A DNA stretch of 64,000 bases from Azospirillum agricola (GTDB lineage Bacteria > Pseudomonadota > Alphaproteobacteria > Azospirillales > Azospirillaceae), in contig NZ_JAGINM010000003.1 in NCBI RefSeq assembly GCF_017876095.1, forward strand, positions 375,491 through 439,490, written 5' to 3'. Below the pieces are notes generated by a model. The model did no database searches. It saw only the letters and a program-made list of their open reading frames with translations, and was not told where the DNA came from. Position numbers and translations under genes: made by a program. Below are positions 37,945-47,113 of this stretch, piece by piece. Within the stretch, counting starts at the first letter, position 1; the number at the start of each line of letters is the position of its first letter.

Positions 37945-38982
37945 TCAGCTGAGCGGACGCGACAGGATGTCGGTGAAGCGGCGGTCGAAGGCCGGAGCGA
38001 TGTCGATGCGCTTCGGCAGCACGCCCAACTGGTGGAAGATGTCGGCGACATTCTGGGCGGAGGCGATGTCGGCGTCGGTGATCGGCGCCAGATCGCGCTG
38101 GCGCGAGTTCTTGCGCAGAATCTCCAGGTCGGTTTCGGCCGGCACGCCGATGGCGGCGGAATGAACCTGTGCCCAACGCTCCAGATTGGCGGCGCGCCAG
38201 GCAAAGGCGCGGCGCAGCCGCAGGAGATAATCGCCGATGGCGACGGATTTCCCCGCATCGGCCAGCGCGTCGGGTGAGGCGAGATACAGGTAATTGCCCG
38301 ACAGATAGCCGTTGGAGGTGACCAGGACCCTGGCGCCCTTCTTGATGGCGAAGGGCACCGAATAGCCGTAGATCGCCCAGGCATCGAGGGCGCCCTGTTC
38401 GAAGGCGGCCTGCCCCTCCGACGGAGTCAGGCTGATCGCCTGGATGTCGGTGAAGCGCAGGCCCGCTTCGCCCAGCATTTTGGCGAGGTAATAGTGCGTG
38501 GTGGTGGCGCGGACATAGCCGACGCGCTTGCCCTTCAGGTCGGCGACCGATTGGATCGGGCTGCCCGGCGGCACCAGCACCACCTGCCAGTTCACATCGT
38601 CCTTGATGACGGCGACGATTGACAGGCGGACGCCGGCGGCGATGCCGAAGGCCGGCGGAATCTCGCTGCTCGACCCGACATCGATGGAGCCGGCATTGAT
38701 CGCCTCGACGATCAGGTTGCCCGACGCGAATTCAGCGAACCGGGACTGGTAGCTGGACCCGGTGTTTCCGGATGCGTCCAGCACCAGCCCGTCCGCCGCC
38801 TTGTAATCGGCGATGCGCAGAACGGTTGGGGAGGTCGGGCCGGATGCGGCCTGTGCAAGGGTGGGCGACGACAGGGTGGGCAGGCCACCGAGCGCCAGCG
38901 CACCGCAGGCCCCTGCGGCACCACGCAACAGGCGGCGGCGACCGATGGGGGGAGAGGGAAGGCGAAGGAGGTCGGTCGTCAT
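37945..38982 (-). CDS. ABC transporter substrate-binding protein (SsuA-like, aliphatic sulfonate)
   Basis: A 345-residue binding protein with a twin-arginine-like signal ('GRRRLLRGAAGACGALALGG'). Family text includes 'SIQAVADLKGKRVGYVRATTTHYYLAKMLGEAG'-type segments and 'GALDAWAIYGYSVPFAIKKGARVL', characteristic of the aliphatic sulfonate-binding SsuA group. It lies directly downstream of its ATPase and permease genes, so together these make one complete sulfonate importer. The start at 38982 was chosen because it gives the signal sequence; the longer frame does not. Confidence 0.9.
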   Translation of the reverse strand: MTTDLLRLPSPPIGRRRLLRGAAGACGALALGGLPTLSSPTLAQAASGPTSPTVLRIADYKAADGLVLDASGNTGSSYQSRFAEFASGNLIVEAINAGSIDVGSSSEIPPAFGIAAGVRLSIVAVIKDDVNWQVVLVPPGSPIQSVADLKGKRVGYVRATTTHYYLAKMLGEAGLRFTDIQAISLTPSEGQAAFEQGALDAWAIYGYSVPFAIKKGARVLVTSNGYLSGNYLYLASPDALADAGKSVAIGDYLLRLRRAFAWRAANLERWAQVHSAAIGVPAETDLEILRKNSRQRDLAPITDADIASAQNVADIFHQLGVLPKRIDIAPAFDRRFTDILSRPLS

Positions 38983-39010
38983 GGCGGGCGGGATCCGTCG
39001 GCGGTGAGGG

Positions 39011-39862
39011 TCACAGGCTGGGCGCGGCGGCCGCACCGGCGGGCAGGGCGAAGCCTCCCGGTGCCGGATTTGCGCCGGCCGCCCTGGTCTCGACGGGTTG
39101 CGGTTCCCTTGCGGCCAGATGCTCCTCATCGACGCCCAGTTCGGCCAGCAGGCGGGAGCGCAGCGCGATGAAGCCGGGATCGCCGTGGCGGCGCGGTCGG
39201 GTCAGCGGGATCGGGATGTCGGCGGCGATCCTGCCGTTTGCCATCATCACGGCGCGGTCGGCCAGCAGCAGCGCCTCGTCCACATCATGGGTGACCAGCA
39301 GGACGGCGGGGGCATGGGCGTGCCACAGCGTCTCGACCAGCGCTTGCATGCGCAGCCGGGTCAGCGCGTCCAGCGCGGCGAAGGGCTCGTCGAGCAGAAG
39401 CAGGCGCGGTTCGCGGACCAAGGCGCGGGCCAGCGCCGCCCGCTGAGCCTCGCCACCCGACAGGGTCAGCGGCCAGGCGTGGGCGCGGTGGGACAGCCCG
39501 ACCTCCGCCAACGCTGCGAGGCCGCGCGCCTCGGCGTCGGCGTGGCGCAGGCCGAGCGTGACGTTGCGCAGCACCCGCATCCAGGGCACCAGACGCGGCT
39601 CCTGGAACACCACCGCGCGCTCGTCCGGCAACTGCACGGCGCCTTCCGGTGCCGGGTCCAGCCGCGCCAGCGTGCGCAGCAGCGTGGACTTGCCACAGCC
39701 GGAGCGGCCGAGCAGGGCGGTGAAGGAGCCCGGCTGGAGGTCGAGCGACAGGCCGTCCAGCACGGTGACGGCGCCGAAATTGCGGACGAGGCCGCGGACG
39801 CTGACGACAGGCCTGGTGTCGGACTGGGAGGGCGTGGAAATCCGGGGAAGGGCGTGGCTCAT
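39011..39862 (-). CDS. ssuB: ABC transporter ATP-binding protein (SsuB-like)
   Basis: A 283-residue nitrate/sulfonate-type ATPase. Walker A is 'GRSGCGKST', the signature is 'LSGGEAQR', Walker B is 'RLLLLDEPFAALD' and the switch His is in 'LLVTHDVDEALLL'. It energises the permease encoded six bases upstream and probably serves the SsuA-like protein 28 bp downstream. A short Ala/Pro-rich C-terminal extension goes beyond the family's usual ~255 residues. Confidence 0.93.
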   Translation of the reverse strand: MSHALPRISTPSQSDTRPVVSVRGLVRNFGAVTVLDGLSLDLQPGSFTALLGRSGCGKSTLLRTLARLDPAPEGAVQLPDERAVVFQEPRLVPWMRVLRNVTLGLRHADAEARGLAALAEVGLSHRAHAWPLTLSGGEAQRAALARALVREPRLLLLDEPFAALDALTRLRMQALVETLWHAHAPAVLLVTHDVDEALLLADRAVMMANGRIAADIPIPLTRPRRHGDPGFIALRSRLLAELGVDEEHLAAREPQPVETRAAGANPAPGGFALPAGAAAAPSL

Positions 39863-39868
39863 GGAGCA

Positions 39869-40675
39869 TCACTCCTTGATGAAGGCTGGGCGCCAGACCA
39901 GCGTCGAGCGTTCGATGACGCGGACGATCAGGTCGGCGAGCAGGCCGAGGATGGCGTAGACGATCAGGGCGACGATGATCACGTCGGTGCGCAGGAATTC
40001 CCGCGCCGTCATCGCCAGATAGCCGATGCCGCTGGAGGCGTTGATCTGTTCCCCCACCACCAGGCTCAGCCACGCCACCCCGAGCGCATAGCGCAGCCCG
40101 GTCAGGAAGGCGGGCAGGGCACCGGGCAGGATGACCTGGGCGATCAGCTCCCACCGGGTCAGACCAAGGGTGGAGACGGCTTCCACCACCTTGGCATCGA
40201 CGGTGCGGATGCCGGCGAACAGGTTGAGGTAGATCGGAAAGGCGGTGCCGAGCGCCACCAGGGCGATCTTCGGCGTCTCGCCGATGCCGAACCACAGGAT
40301 GAACAGCGGCACCAGCGCCAGGTGGGGCAGAGTGCGCAGCATTTGCAGCAGGGCGTCCAGCGCATCCTCTCCCCGCCGCGACAGGCCGGCGATCAGGGCG
40401 CAGACGGTGCCGGCCGACACGCCGATGGCAAGCCCGGCACTGACCCGAGCGAGCGAGACCAGCAGATGCACCGCCAGCTCGCCACTGACCGTCAGCTCCC
40501 AGAAGGCGCTCAGGATTTGGCTGGGCGAGGGAACGGAGCGGGTGGAGATCCAGCCCAGTCCAACGCTGGCCTGCCACAGGACGAGAAGAGCCAGCGGCAC
40601 GGCACAGCGGCGCAGGCCCGCCGGAAGGGGCAGGGACCGGCGCCCCGTCCCCCTGGTCGCGGTGACTGCCGTCAT
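39869..40675 (-). CDS. ssuC: ABC transporter permease (SsuC-like)
   Basis: A 268-residue inner-membrane permease with about six TM helices and the BPD-transp-1 EAA loop ('VVEAVSTLGLTRWELIAQVILPGALPAFLTGLR'-type text around residues 160-195). It belongs to the nitrate/taurine/sulfonate subgroup. It is the first gene of the eight-gene operon, 51 bp downstream of a CCTAT/ATAGG palindrome in an AT-rich gap. Confidence 0.92.
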   Translation of the reverse strand: MTAVTATRGTGRRSLPLPAGLRRCAVPLALLVLWQASVGLGWISTRSVPSPSQILSAFWELTVSGELAVHLLVSLARVSAGLAIGVSAGTVCALIAGLSRRGEDALDALLQMLRTLPHLALVPLFILWFGIGETPKIALVALGTAFPIYLNLFAGIRTVDAKVVEAVSTLGLTRWELIAQVILPGALPAFLTGLRYALGVAWLSLVVGEQINASSGIGYLAMTAREFLRTDVIIVALIVYAILGLLADLIVRVIERSTLVWRPAFIKE

Positions 40676-40725
40676 GGTTCCTCCCGAGGCCGTTCGATTG
40701 CGGTGGCTGCGGGAGAAAGAATATC

Positions 40726-40742
40726 CCTATTCGTGAAATAGG
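40726..40742 (-). promoter_or_regulatory. CCTAT-N7-ATAGG palindrome, putative operator of sulfonate operon
   Basis: An inverted repeat inside a strongly AT-rich ~80-bp gap (about 40720-40802) between the LysR gene and the ssuC-like start. Read on the minus strand it is TTTTCCTATTTCACGAATAGG, shortened here to its arms. A near-identical arrangement lies before the neighbouring sulfur operon at 51984. It may be the binding site of the LysR-type regulator encoded next to it or of another sulfur-limitation regulator. This is inference from similarity of two sites. Confidence 0.5.
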
Positions 40743-40802
40743 AAAAACAAAAAACACAAAAGGAATTGTTGAGGAAAATTTAAGTAACAAATAATTTTTG
40801 TA

Positions 40803-41711
40803 TTATCTGATCCCAGCGTCGCGCAGGACCGTGGCCAGCGAATCCGCAAGAATGCCGTGCAGGCGGTCAACGGCTGGGTTTGCGGCCGACGGGGCGCGAT
40901 GCAGTTCCAGGGGAACCGATCCCAGTTCCGGTAGGCCATAACGCGGCTCAAGGATTGCCAGCGAGTCCGGCAGGCCAAGAGGCGTGCGGACGGTCACGCC
41001 CAGCTCGGCCTCCACCGCCGCCCACAGGCCCGACAGGCTGGGGCTGGTGAAGGTGATGCGCCAGGGGCGCCTGTCGTCGTCCAGCCGCTCGATGCCATGC
41101 TGGCGGAACATGCAGGGCGCGTCGAGCAGGGCCAGCGGCACGGGCGTTTCCGGGTCGGCGCGGAAACCGCCGGGCGCCACCCAGGCCACCGGCAGATGGG
41201 CCAGCGTCGCGGCGGCGCCGGTCGCCGAGCCGCCTGGAGTGCCGCCGATCTCGCCGAAGGCCAGGGCGAGATCGAGGGCACCCTGCGCCACCCGCTCGCG
41301 CAGTTCGCGTCCGCGGCCGACCTGTGCCTCGACATGGATGCGCGGATGGGCGCGGTGGAAGGAGCCGAGCACGGCGGGCAGCCAGCGCTCCGCCAGATCC
41401 TGGGGAAAGCCGACCCGCACCGTGCCGTCCATTGCCCGGCCACGGGCGGCGGACAGCGCCTCGTCATTCAGCGCGACGATGCGGCGGGCATAGCCAAGCA
41501 GCAGGTCGCCGGCATCGGTCAGCGCCACCGTGCGCCCGGCCTTGCGGAACAGCGGCTGGCCGACCTGCGCCTCCAGCTTCTTCATTTGCAGGCTGATCGC
41601 CGACTGGGTCCGGCCGAGCCGTTCGGCGGCGCGGGCGAAGCCGCCATGCTCCATGGCGATCACCAGCGCCCGCAGCACATCCATGTCGAGGTTGGTGGGA
41701 AGCAACGCCAC
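40803..41711 (-). CDS. LysR family transcriptional regulator of the sulfur island
   Basis: A 302-residue LTTR with HTH text 'VIAMEHGGFARAAERLGRTQSAISLQMKKLE' and a substrate-domain start 'DGTVRVGFPQDLAERWLPAVLG'. The GTG start at 41711 is preceded by AAGGGGA. It lies 18 bp after a binding-protein gene and so ends the upstream operon, while its stop faces the promoter region of the downstream operon. Position makes it the best candidate local regulator (a functional analogue of CysB/Cbl), but it could equally respond to a carbon intermediate. Confidence 0.9.
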   Translation of the reverse strand: MALLPTNLDMDVLRALVIAMEHGGFARAAERLGRTQSAISLQMKKLEAQVGQPLFRKAGRTVALTDAGDLLLGYARRIVALNDEALSAARGRAMDGTVRVGFPQDLAERWLPAVLGSFHRAHPRIHVEAQVGRGRELRERVAQGALDLALAFGEIGGTPGGSATGAAATLAHLPVAWVAPGGFRADPETPVPLALLDAPCMFRQHGIERLDDDRRPWRITFTSPSLSGLWAAVEAELGVTVRTPLGLPDSLAILEPRYGLPELGSVPLELHRAPSAANPAVDRLHGILADSLATVLRDAGIR

Positions 41712-41729
41712 CGGATCGTCCCCTTCCCA

Positions 41730-42713
41730 TCAGACCGGCAGCGCGCCGTTGAAGCTGGGATCGAAGATCGCCGCCGCATCCAGCCGCTTCGGGATGATGC
41801 CGAACTCCCGCCAGAGATCGGACGTGGCCTGCTGCTCGGCGATGACGGCGCCGTCGAGGGCGACCGGCCGCGCCCGTTCGACGCCGAAGGTGTGACGGGC
41901 GATGGCGGGATCGACGCCGACCGTCCTGGCCCAAATGTCGGCATAGGCGTTGCTGTTCTCCAGCGCCCAAAGCCGGGCGGCGGCGAAGCGGTGGATCAGA
42001 TCGACCAAAGCCTCGCGCTTGGTGGCGATGGCGTCCAGCGTGGCGGATTGGTAGGACAGGCCGCTCATCAGCCCGGTGCCGGTGACGACCGCGCGGGCGC
42101 CGTCCACCAGCAGCGCCTGCGATACATAGATGCCCCAGCTCGACCAGGCGTCGACGGAGCCGGCGGCCAGGGCCGACTTGGCGTCCGACGGCAACAGGAA
42201 GGCGATCTTCACGTCATCCGGCTTCAGCCCGTTCGCCTTCAGCGTCGCCAGCACGAGGTAATGGCCGATGGAGCCGCGCCCGGTGCCGATGGTCTTGCCC
42301 TTCAGGTCGGCGACGCTGCGGATGGGCGAGGCGCCCGGCACCAGGATGGTCGTGCTCTGCGGGTTGGATCGTACGGCACCGATGATCTTGGCCGGGGTGC
42401 CGGCGGCCAGCGCGAAGGTGGTCGGCGCGTCGCCGGCATAGCCAACCTCGATGGCTCCTGCGTTCAGCGCCTCCAGCAACGGGGCGGCGGACGGAAACTG
42501 GCTCCATTCGATGCGGTAGGGCAAATCGGAGAGAAGCCCGGCGGCCTCGATCACCGACTGCACGCCGCCCTTCTGGTCGCCGACCTTCAGCACGGTGCCG
42601 GCCGGAATCGCCGCCCGCGCCTGTCCCGGGGACAGGAGGCCGGCGGTTGCCGCGCCGAGGCCGAGGCCGAGGGCATGGCGGCGCGACAGGGCGATGCGGT
42701 TGCCAAGGCTCAT
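41730..42713 (-). CDS. ABC transporter substrate-binding protein (SsuA-like)
   Basis: A 327-residue periplasmic binding protein with a twin-arginine-like or Sec signal ('ALSRRHALGLGLGAATAGLLS', cleavage near 'ARAAIPAG'). It contains 'VGDQKGGVQSVIEAAGLL', 'IRSVADLKGKTIGTGRGSIGHYLVLATLKANG' in part, and 'VDAWSSWGIYVSQ', again the aliphatic sulfonate group. Its start overlaps the HAD gene stop by four bases. It has no permease of its own nearby and may use the ABC pair at 47756-49596. Confidence 0.88.
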   Translation of the reverse strand: MSLGNRIALSRRHALGLGLGAATAGLLSPGQARAAIPAGTVLKVGDQKGGVQSVIEAAGLLSDLPYRIEWSQFPSAAPLLEALNAGAIEVGYAGDAPTTFALAAGTPAKIIGAVRSNPQSTTILVPGASPIRSVADLKGKTIGTGRGSIGHYLVLATLKANGLKPDDVKIAFLLPSDAKSALAAGSVDAWSSWGIYVSQALLVDGARAVVTGTGLMSGLSYQSATLDAIATKREALVDLIHRFAAARLWALENSNAYADIWARTVGVDPAIARHTFGVERARPVALDGAVIAEQQATSDLWREFGIIPKRLDAAAIFDPSFNGALPV

Positions 42714-43552
42714 GTATGGTCTCCTGCGGAGCGGGGCTCCGGAAAAGGGAAGGGCTTTGTCCGCGCGGCGAGCAGCGCGTCGGCGAGTTCGACGAAGCCG
42801 TCGCCGCCGGGACCGCGCGTGATCCAGGCTGGCGGCCTGGGAAGATCGGCCAGGAAGTCGGTCACCGTGCTGACGCCCACTGAGGTCGGGAAATGGGCGA
42901 ACATCGGTGCGTCGTTGACCGAATCGCCGGCATAGGCGATGGCGTCCGCTTCCGCGTCGATGTCGAGGCGGTGGATTTCGCGCATCACCCGGCGTGCCAT
43001 GCCCAGTTTGTCGTAACCGCCGAACCAGCCGAGGACCCACAGCGAATTCACGGTCACCTCCGCTCCTGCCGAGCGGTAATGCCGGACCAGCGCCGCCCGC
43101 AATCCCGGATCGGCGGGGACGCGGAAGGCGAGGCTGCACAGGCGGAAGGGCTGGTCGCTGGCCAGCTCCACCGCCGGCAATTCGCCGAGGATGGCCTGGC
43201 GCAACCGCTCCAGCCGTTCGGTCGCAATCGTCCGTTCCGCGTTCCCATGCCAGAACCGGCGCTCGACGTCGCCGTCGGCGGTGCGGCGGAGGAACAGGCC
43301 GCCATTCTCCGCGATCACGCCGTCCACCGGCCACATGCGCGCCATCTGGTCGGCCCAGCCTGCCGGCGCGGCGGTGACAGGCAGCACCGGAATGCCGGCG
43401 TCCCGCAGCCGCTCGATGGCGTCATAGGTGCGGGCCGACAGGCGGCCTTGGTGGGTCAGCGTGTCGTCCATGTCGGTCAGGACGAAGCGCACGCGGGCCA
43501 GCGCCGCTGTCGGTGCCCTTGCCAGCGGGCGCAGGGTGGCGATGACGCTCAT
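42710..43552 (-). CDS. HAD superfamily (IIB-type) phosphatase-like protein
   Basis: A 280-residue HAD hydrolase. Motif I is 'VLTDMDDTLTHQG' with nucleophile and acid Asp residues, and motif IV is 'AYAGDSVNDAPMFAHF'. The large cap between them suggests the Cof/sugar-phosphatase type IIB. It overlaps both the TauD-like gene upstream and the binding-protein gene downstream by four bases, so it is fully embedded in the sulfur operon. The substrate could be a phosphorylated sulfo- or sugar compound; none can be named from sequence. Confidence 0.87.
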   Translation of the reverse strand: MSVIATLRPLARAPTAALARVRFVLTDMDDTLTHQGRLSARTYDAIERLRDAGIPVLPVTAAPAGWADQMARMWPVDGVIAENGGLFLRRTADGDVERRFWHGNAERTIATERLERLRQAILGELPAVELASDQPFRLCSLAFRVPADPGLRAALVRHYRSAGAEVTVNSLWVLGWFGGYDKLGMARRVMREIHRLDIDAEADAIAYAGDSVNDAPMFAHFPTSVGVSTVTDFLADLPRPPAWITRGPGGDGFVELADALLAARTKPFPFPEPRSAGDHT

Positions 43553-44427
43553 GCCGCCCCCGTCAGCCGCCGGGCCACCGGCATGGCGATCTGGGTGCGG
43601 TGCATGAGGCGGCGCTGGCCGTTGGGGAAGGGATCCCGGCGATGCATGGTCCAGCGGTTGTCCCACATCACCAGATCGCCGACCCGCCAGCGATGATGCC
43701 AAGCAAGCTCCGGCCGTACCGCCGCTTCCCAGATCTCGTCGAGCAGGGCTTCGCTCTCCGCCACGGACAGGCCGGGGATGTGGGCATGGGGACGGCGGCC
43801 CAGCAGGAGCGCCCTGGCCCCGGTCGTGGGGTGGGCGATGACCAGCGGATGCACCGTGCCGGGCGAGGTGGCGACATCGGTTGGCGGGGCGAAGCCCTGG
43901 CGCAGACAGCCGCCGCTGTTGGTGGTGCTGTCATGCTTGATCGACAAGCCTTCCACCCGCCGCTTCAGCGCATCGGGCAGGGCGTCGTAAGCGGCGAACA
44001 TGCTGAGGAAGCCGGTGTCGCCACCCTCGGCCGGTATCTCCAGCGCATAGAGGCCGCTGGCGTAGGGCGGCGTCTCCAGATAGGTCATGTCGGCGTGCCA
44101 CACCGACTCCCCCGCTCCCAGCGCGCCGATTGGCCGGCCATTCTCCGTGATGTTGGAGATGACGTAGACCTCCTCATAGCCCGGCGCGTGCAGGCGGCCA
44201 TTCTCCGTGATCGGCGCCTTGTCGAGCGGGCCGAAATGGCGGGAGACGCGGACGAGGTCGGCGTCCGACAGCGCCTGGTCGCGGAAGACCAGCACCAGAT
44301 GGCGGTCCAGCGCCTGGGCCAGTGCCGACACGGTGGCCGGGCCGAGCGGCCGGGACAGGGCGAGGCCGCGGATTTCGGCGCCGAGCGTCGGCGAGACCGG
44401 GTGGATGGCGAAGTCTGCATCGGGCAT
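43549..44427 (-). CDS. TauD/TfdA family 2-oxoglutarate-dependent dioxygenase
   Basis: A 292-residue Fe(II)/2-oxoglutarate dioxygenase. The iron triad is H111-x-D113 in 'SVWHADMTY' and H262 in 'WTMHRRDPF'; the basic residues after H262 probably bind 2-oxoglutarate. Taurine dioxygenase removes sulfite from taurine and related sulfonates, and the surrounding ABC and rhodanese genes suit that role. TfdA relatives attack non-sulfur substrates, so taurine itself is not certain. A GAGG Shine-Dalgarno lies before the ATG. Confidence 0.92.
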   Translation of the reverse strand: MPDADFAIHPVSPTLGAEIRGLALSRPLGPATVSALAQALDRHLVLVFRDQALSDADLVRVSRHFGPLDKAPITENGRLHAPGYEEVYVISNITENGRPIGALGAGESVWHADMTYLETPPYASGLYALEIPAEGGDTGFLSMFAAYDALPDALKRRVEGLSIKHDSTTNSGGCLRQGFAPPTDVATSPGTVHPLVIAHPTTGARALLLGRRPHAHIPGLSVAESEALLDEIWEAAVRPELAWHHRWRVGDLVMWDNRWTMHRRDPFPNGQRRLMHRTQIAMPVARRLTGAA

Positions 44428-44436
44428 GGCGGGACC

Positions 44437-45471
44437 TCAGCTTCCGGCTCGGTCGTGGATATCGGCGAAGAACAGGTCGCGCCAGTCGGCCGGCCGGTTG
44501 CGGATGGAGCCGATGCGGGCCATGAAGTCGGTGAAGGTGCCGATGCCACGCGGGGCGAGGTCGTAGGAGATCTCCGGATGGGCGATCATCGCCGCGACCT
44601 CCTCCACACCCAGCTTGGAAGTCTCGATGCGGATGTAGGCGCGGGCGGCCTCCTGCGGGTCGGCCTTGATCAGTGCAACCGATTCCTCAAGCGCCGCCAG
44701 CACCGCCTTCGTCAGCTTCGGGTTGGCGTCGTGGAAGGCGGCGGAGGTCCACAGCGCGCTGAAGGAGGCCGGACCGCCCAGCACGTCATAGCTGCTCAGC
44801 ACCTTGTGGATCTTCGGATCGCGCAACTGCTGGTCCTGGAAGGGCGGGCTGGTGAAATGGGCGGTGATCTCGGTCTTGCCGGAGAGCAGGGCGGCGGTGC
44901 CGTCGGGATGGGCCAGCGAGACGGTCTGAGGGTCGAGCGTCGCATGCTGGCCAGGGCCGAACGCCTGCTCCGCCGCGATTTGCAGCACGATGGCCTGATA
45001 GGAGGCGCGTACGGACGGGACGACGATGCGGTCCTTGTTGGTGAAGTCCTTCAGGCTCTTCACCTCCGGCCGGTTGGTGTTGAGATAGGCCGGCTGGGCG
45101 TTCAGCGCCGCAAGGCCGCGGAGGTTGACGTTCCCCCTCGTCTTGTCCCAGGCGATGATGAAGGCCGGCACGCCGGCCGCGCCGAAATCAGCGTTGCCGG
45201 ACAGGGTCGCCTCGGTGATCGTCGTCGGGTTGCCGAGTGGGGTGTAGCTGGCCTTTACCTCCCCCAGACCGGCGGCGCGCGCCTGCGTCTCCACCAGCCC
45301 CTTGTCCTGCATGACATGGAGCGGCAGGTAGCCGAGGCCGAGATTGCGGGCGAAGCGGACCTCCGTCGCCTCCGCCCGCACCGGGGCCGGCTTAAGGCCG
45401 GCACCCCCGACGGCGAGCAGCAGCGCCGTGACCAACAGGGTCCGGCGCGGGATGGGAAAGGGCATGGTCAT
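44437..45471 (-). CDS. ABC transporter substrate-binding protein (TauA/SsuA-like)
   Basis: About 344 residues with a Sec signal ('RRTLLVTALLLAVGGAGLKPAPVRAEA'-type N-terminus). The body has 'FARNLGLGYLPLHVMQDKGLVETQARA' and 'ITEATLSGNADFGAAGVPAFIIAWDK' in part, fitting the NitT/TauT group. The ATG at 45471 (GAGA upstream) was preferred. An ATG at 45492 overlaps the rhodanese stop by one base and is a possible coupled start adding seven residues. It lies immediately before the TauD-type gene and is probably the taurine/sulfonate receptor of the 47756-49596 permease. Confidence 0.88.
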   Translation of the reverse strand: MTMPFPIPRRTLLVTALLLAVGGAGLKPAPVRAEATEVRFARNLGLGYLPLHVMQDKGLVETQARAAGLGEVKASYTPLGNPTTITEATLSGNADFGAAGVPAFIIAWDKTRGNVNLRGLAALNAQPAYLNTNRPEVKSLKDFTNKDRIVVPSVRASYQAIVLQIAAEQAFGPGQHATLDPQTVSLAHPDGTAALLSGKTEITAHFTSPPFQDQQLRDPKIHKVLSSYDVLGGPASFSALWTSAAFHDANPKLTKAVLAALEESVALIKADPQEAARAYIRIETSKLGVEEVAAMIAHPEISYDLAPRGIGTFTDFMARIGSIRNRPADWRDLFFADIHDRAGS

Positions 45472-45491
45472 GGCGGGTCTCATCGAAGCCA

Positions 45492-47099
45492 TCAGACGAC
45501 GAAGAAATTGTGGGCGGCGTCGCGCTTGAGCTGATTGACCAGCTCCAGCTCCCAGTCGATGTAGCCCTGCATGGCGGCGGCGCTGTTGTCGGTGCCTTCG
45601 TAGGGGCGCTTGTAGATGTCGTCGGGTTCCCCTCCCAGCCGGTCGAGGTCGGTGCTGAGCGGCAACCCTGCGGCGACCCAGCCCTTGGTGCCGCCCTCCA
45701 GCAGCAGCGGTCGTTGGCCGGCGGGAAAGTCGGCGACCGCATAGCGGGTCAGCGTGCCGTCGCCGCAGGTCAGCACCGGCCGGACCCCCTTGGGCAGGCG
45801 GGCGATGATCCCGGCCAGCCGGGCGCGGGTGGAGAAATACGCCCCCGGAACATGGCCGGCGCGGTAGCGCGGGCTGCGGGTGATGTCGATCACCGTCGCC
45901 TCGCCATTCTCCAGCAACGCCAGCAGGTCGCGCGGCGCGATGCTTTCCGCCCCGACCTCCGGCACCGGCGGCAGGATACGGCGGTCGGGACCGCTCTCGC
46001 TGCCCAGGGGCGAGACGTCGCCCTCCAGGACATGCACCTCCCAGCCGAGCTGGGCAAGCCAGGAGGCGGTCATGTCGGCGCGCGGACCGCCGCCGGCGGC
46101 GGGATCATCGGTCAGCACGATGCGGGCGCCGCGTACCGCGACATGCTCGTCGGTCGCCTGCACCAGCTGGCCGCCGGCCGCATGGCGGAAACCCGGCAGA
46201 TGGCCGGCTTCATATTCCTCCGGCGTGCGCACGTCGAACAGGTGCAGCGTGTGCCGTTCGTCGCCGCGGAAACGGCCGAGCGTCGCCGCATCGATCCGGC
46301 CGACCCTGGCACGGTCGGCGACCGCGCGAGCGCGCCGGCGGCCGGCGTCGTCGCCTTCGGCCGACAGGACGGCGGGAAAACGCCCCTCGCGCCCGTTGTC
46401 GAGAGCCAGCCCGGCCAATGTCCAGCCGATGGTGCCGTTGCGCAGGGCGGCGACCCGGTTGGGGATGCCGGCATTCACCAGCGACTGCGTGCCGATGATC
46501 GACCGCGTGCGGCCGGCGCAGTTGACGACCACCAGGGTCTCGGGATTTGGAGCGATGTCATGGACGCGCTTGACCAGCTCCGCCCCCGGCACGCTGATGC
46601 CGCCGGGAATCGACATGGTGCGGTATTCTTCGAAGCGGCGGGCGTCGAGGATGACCAGATCGGCCTTGGCGTCGATCAGCGCCTTGACCTCCGTCGCCGG
46701 CAGCGACGGGGTGTGGCGGTGATGCTCCACCCATTCGCCGAAGGCCTTGCTGGGGACATTCACGTCCCGGTAGATCTCGAATCCGGCGGCGATCCAGCCG
46801 GCCAGCCCCCCCTCCAGCAAGGTCACGTCGCCATAGCCCAGCGCCTGGAGACGGCGGGCGGCGGGTTCGGCGTAACCTTCCCCGTCGTCATAGACGGTGA
46901 TCGGCACATCGCGGCGCGGCAACAGGTCGTAGGCCAGCAGCTCCACCCGGCTGAGTGGGACGGAGACCGCGAACAGCGGGTGGGCCAGCGAATAGGGGCC
47001 TTCCTCCCGCGCGTCGAGCAGGGCAACCTCGTCGCGCTCGATCCAGGCGCGGCGGATGTCGGCGGGGCGGCGGGTGGCAAGCGGTGCTGCTGCGGTCAT
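45492..47099 (-). CDS. four-domain rhodanese (thiosulfate sulfurtransferase-like)
   Basis: A 535-residue protein with four rhodanese-like modules at about 10-110, 130-235, 270-370 and 385-485. Only the second ('VVNCAGRTRS', C194) and fourth ('LTCGDGTLT', C445) carry the catalytic cysteine; the first ('VYDDGEGYA') and third ('VLTDDPAAGG') have Asp or other residues there. Such enzymes move sulfane sulfur to thiols or cyanide. Between a thiol dioxygenase and a binding protein it may handle persulfide or sulfite made during organosulfur breakdown. It is located in the cytoplasm, with no signal peptide. Confidence 0.9.
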   Translation of the reverse strand: MTAAAPLATRRPADIRRAWIERDEVALLDAREEGPYSLAHPLFAVSVPLSRVELLAYDLLPRRDVPITVYDDGEGYAEPAARRLQALGYGDVTLLEGGLAGWIAAGFEIYRDVNVPSKAFGEWVEHHRHTPSLPATEVKALIDAKADLVILDARRFEEYRTMSIPGGISVPGAELVKRVHDIAPNPETLVVVNCAGRTRSIIGTQSLVNAGIPNRVAALRNGTIGWTLAGLALDNGREGRFPAVLSAEGDDAGRRRARAVADRARVGRIDAATLGRFRGDERHTLHLFDVRTPEEYEAGHLPGFRHAAGGQLVQATDEHVAVRGARIVLTDDPAAGGGPRADMTASWLAQLGWEVHVLEGDVSPLGSESGPDRRILPPVPEVGAESIAPRDLLALLENGEATVIDITRSPRYRAGHVPGAYFSTRARLAGIIARLPKGVRPVLTCGDGTLTRYAVADFPAGQRPLLLEGGTKGWVAAGLPLSTDLDRLGGEPDDIYKRPYEGTDNSAAAMQGYIDWELELVNQLKRDAAHNFFVV

Positions 47100-47113
47100 G
47101 GTGCGTGGAATCC

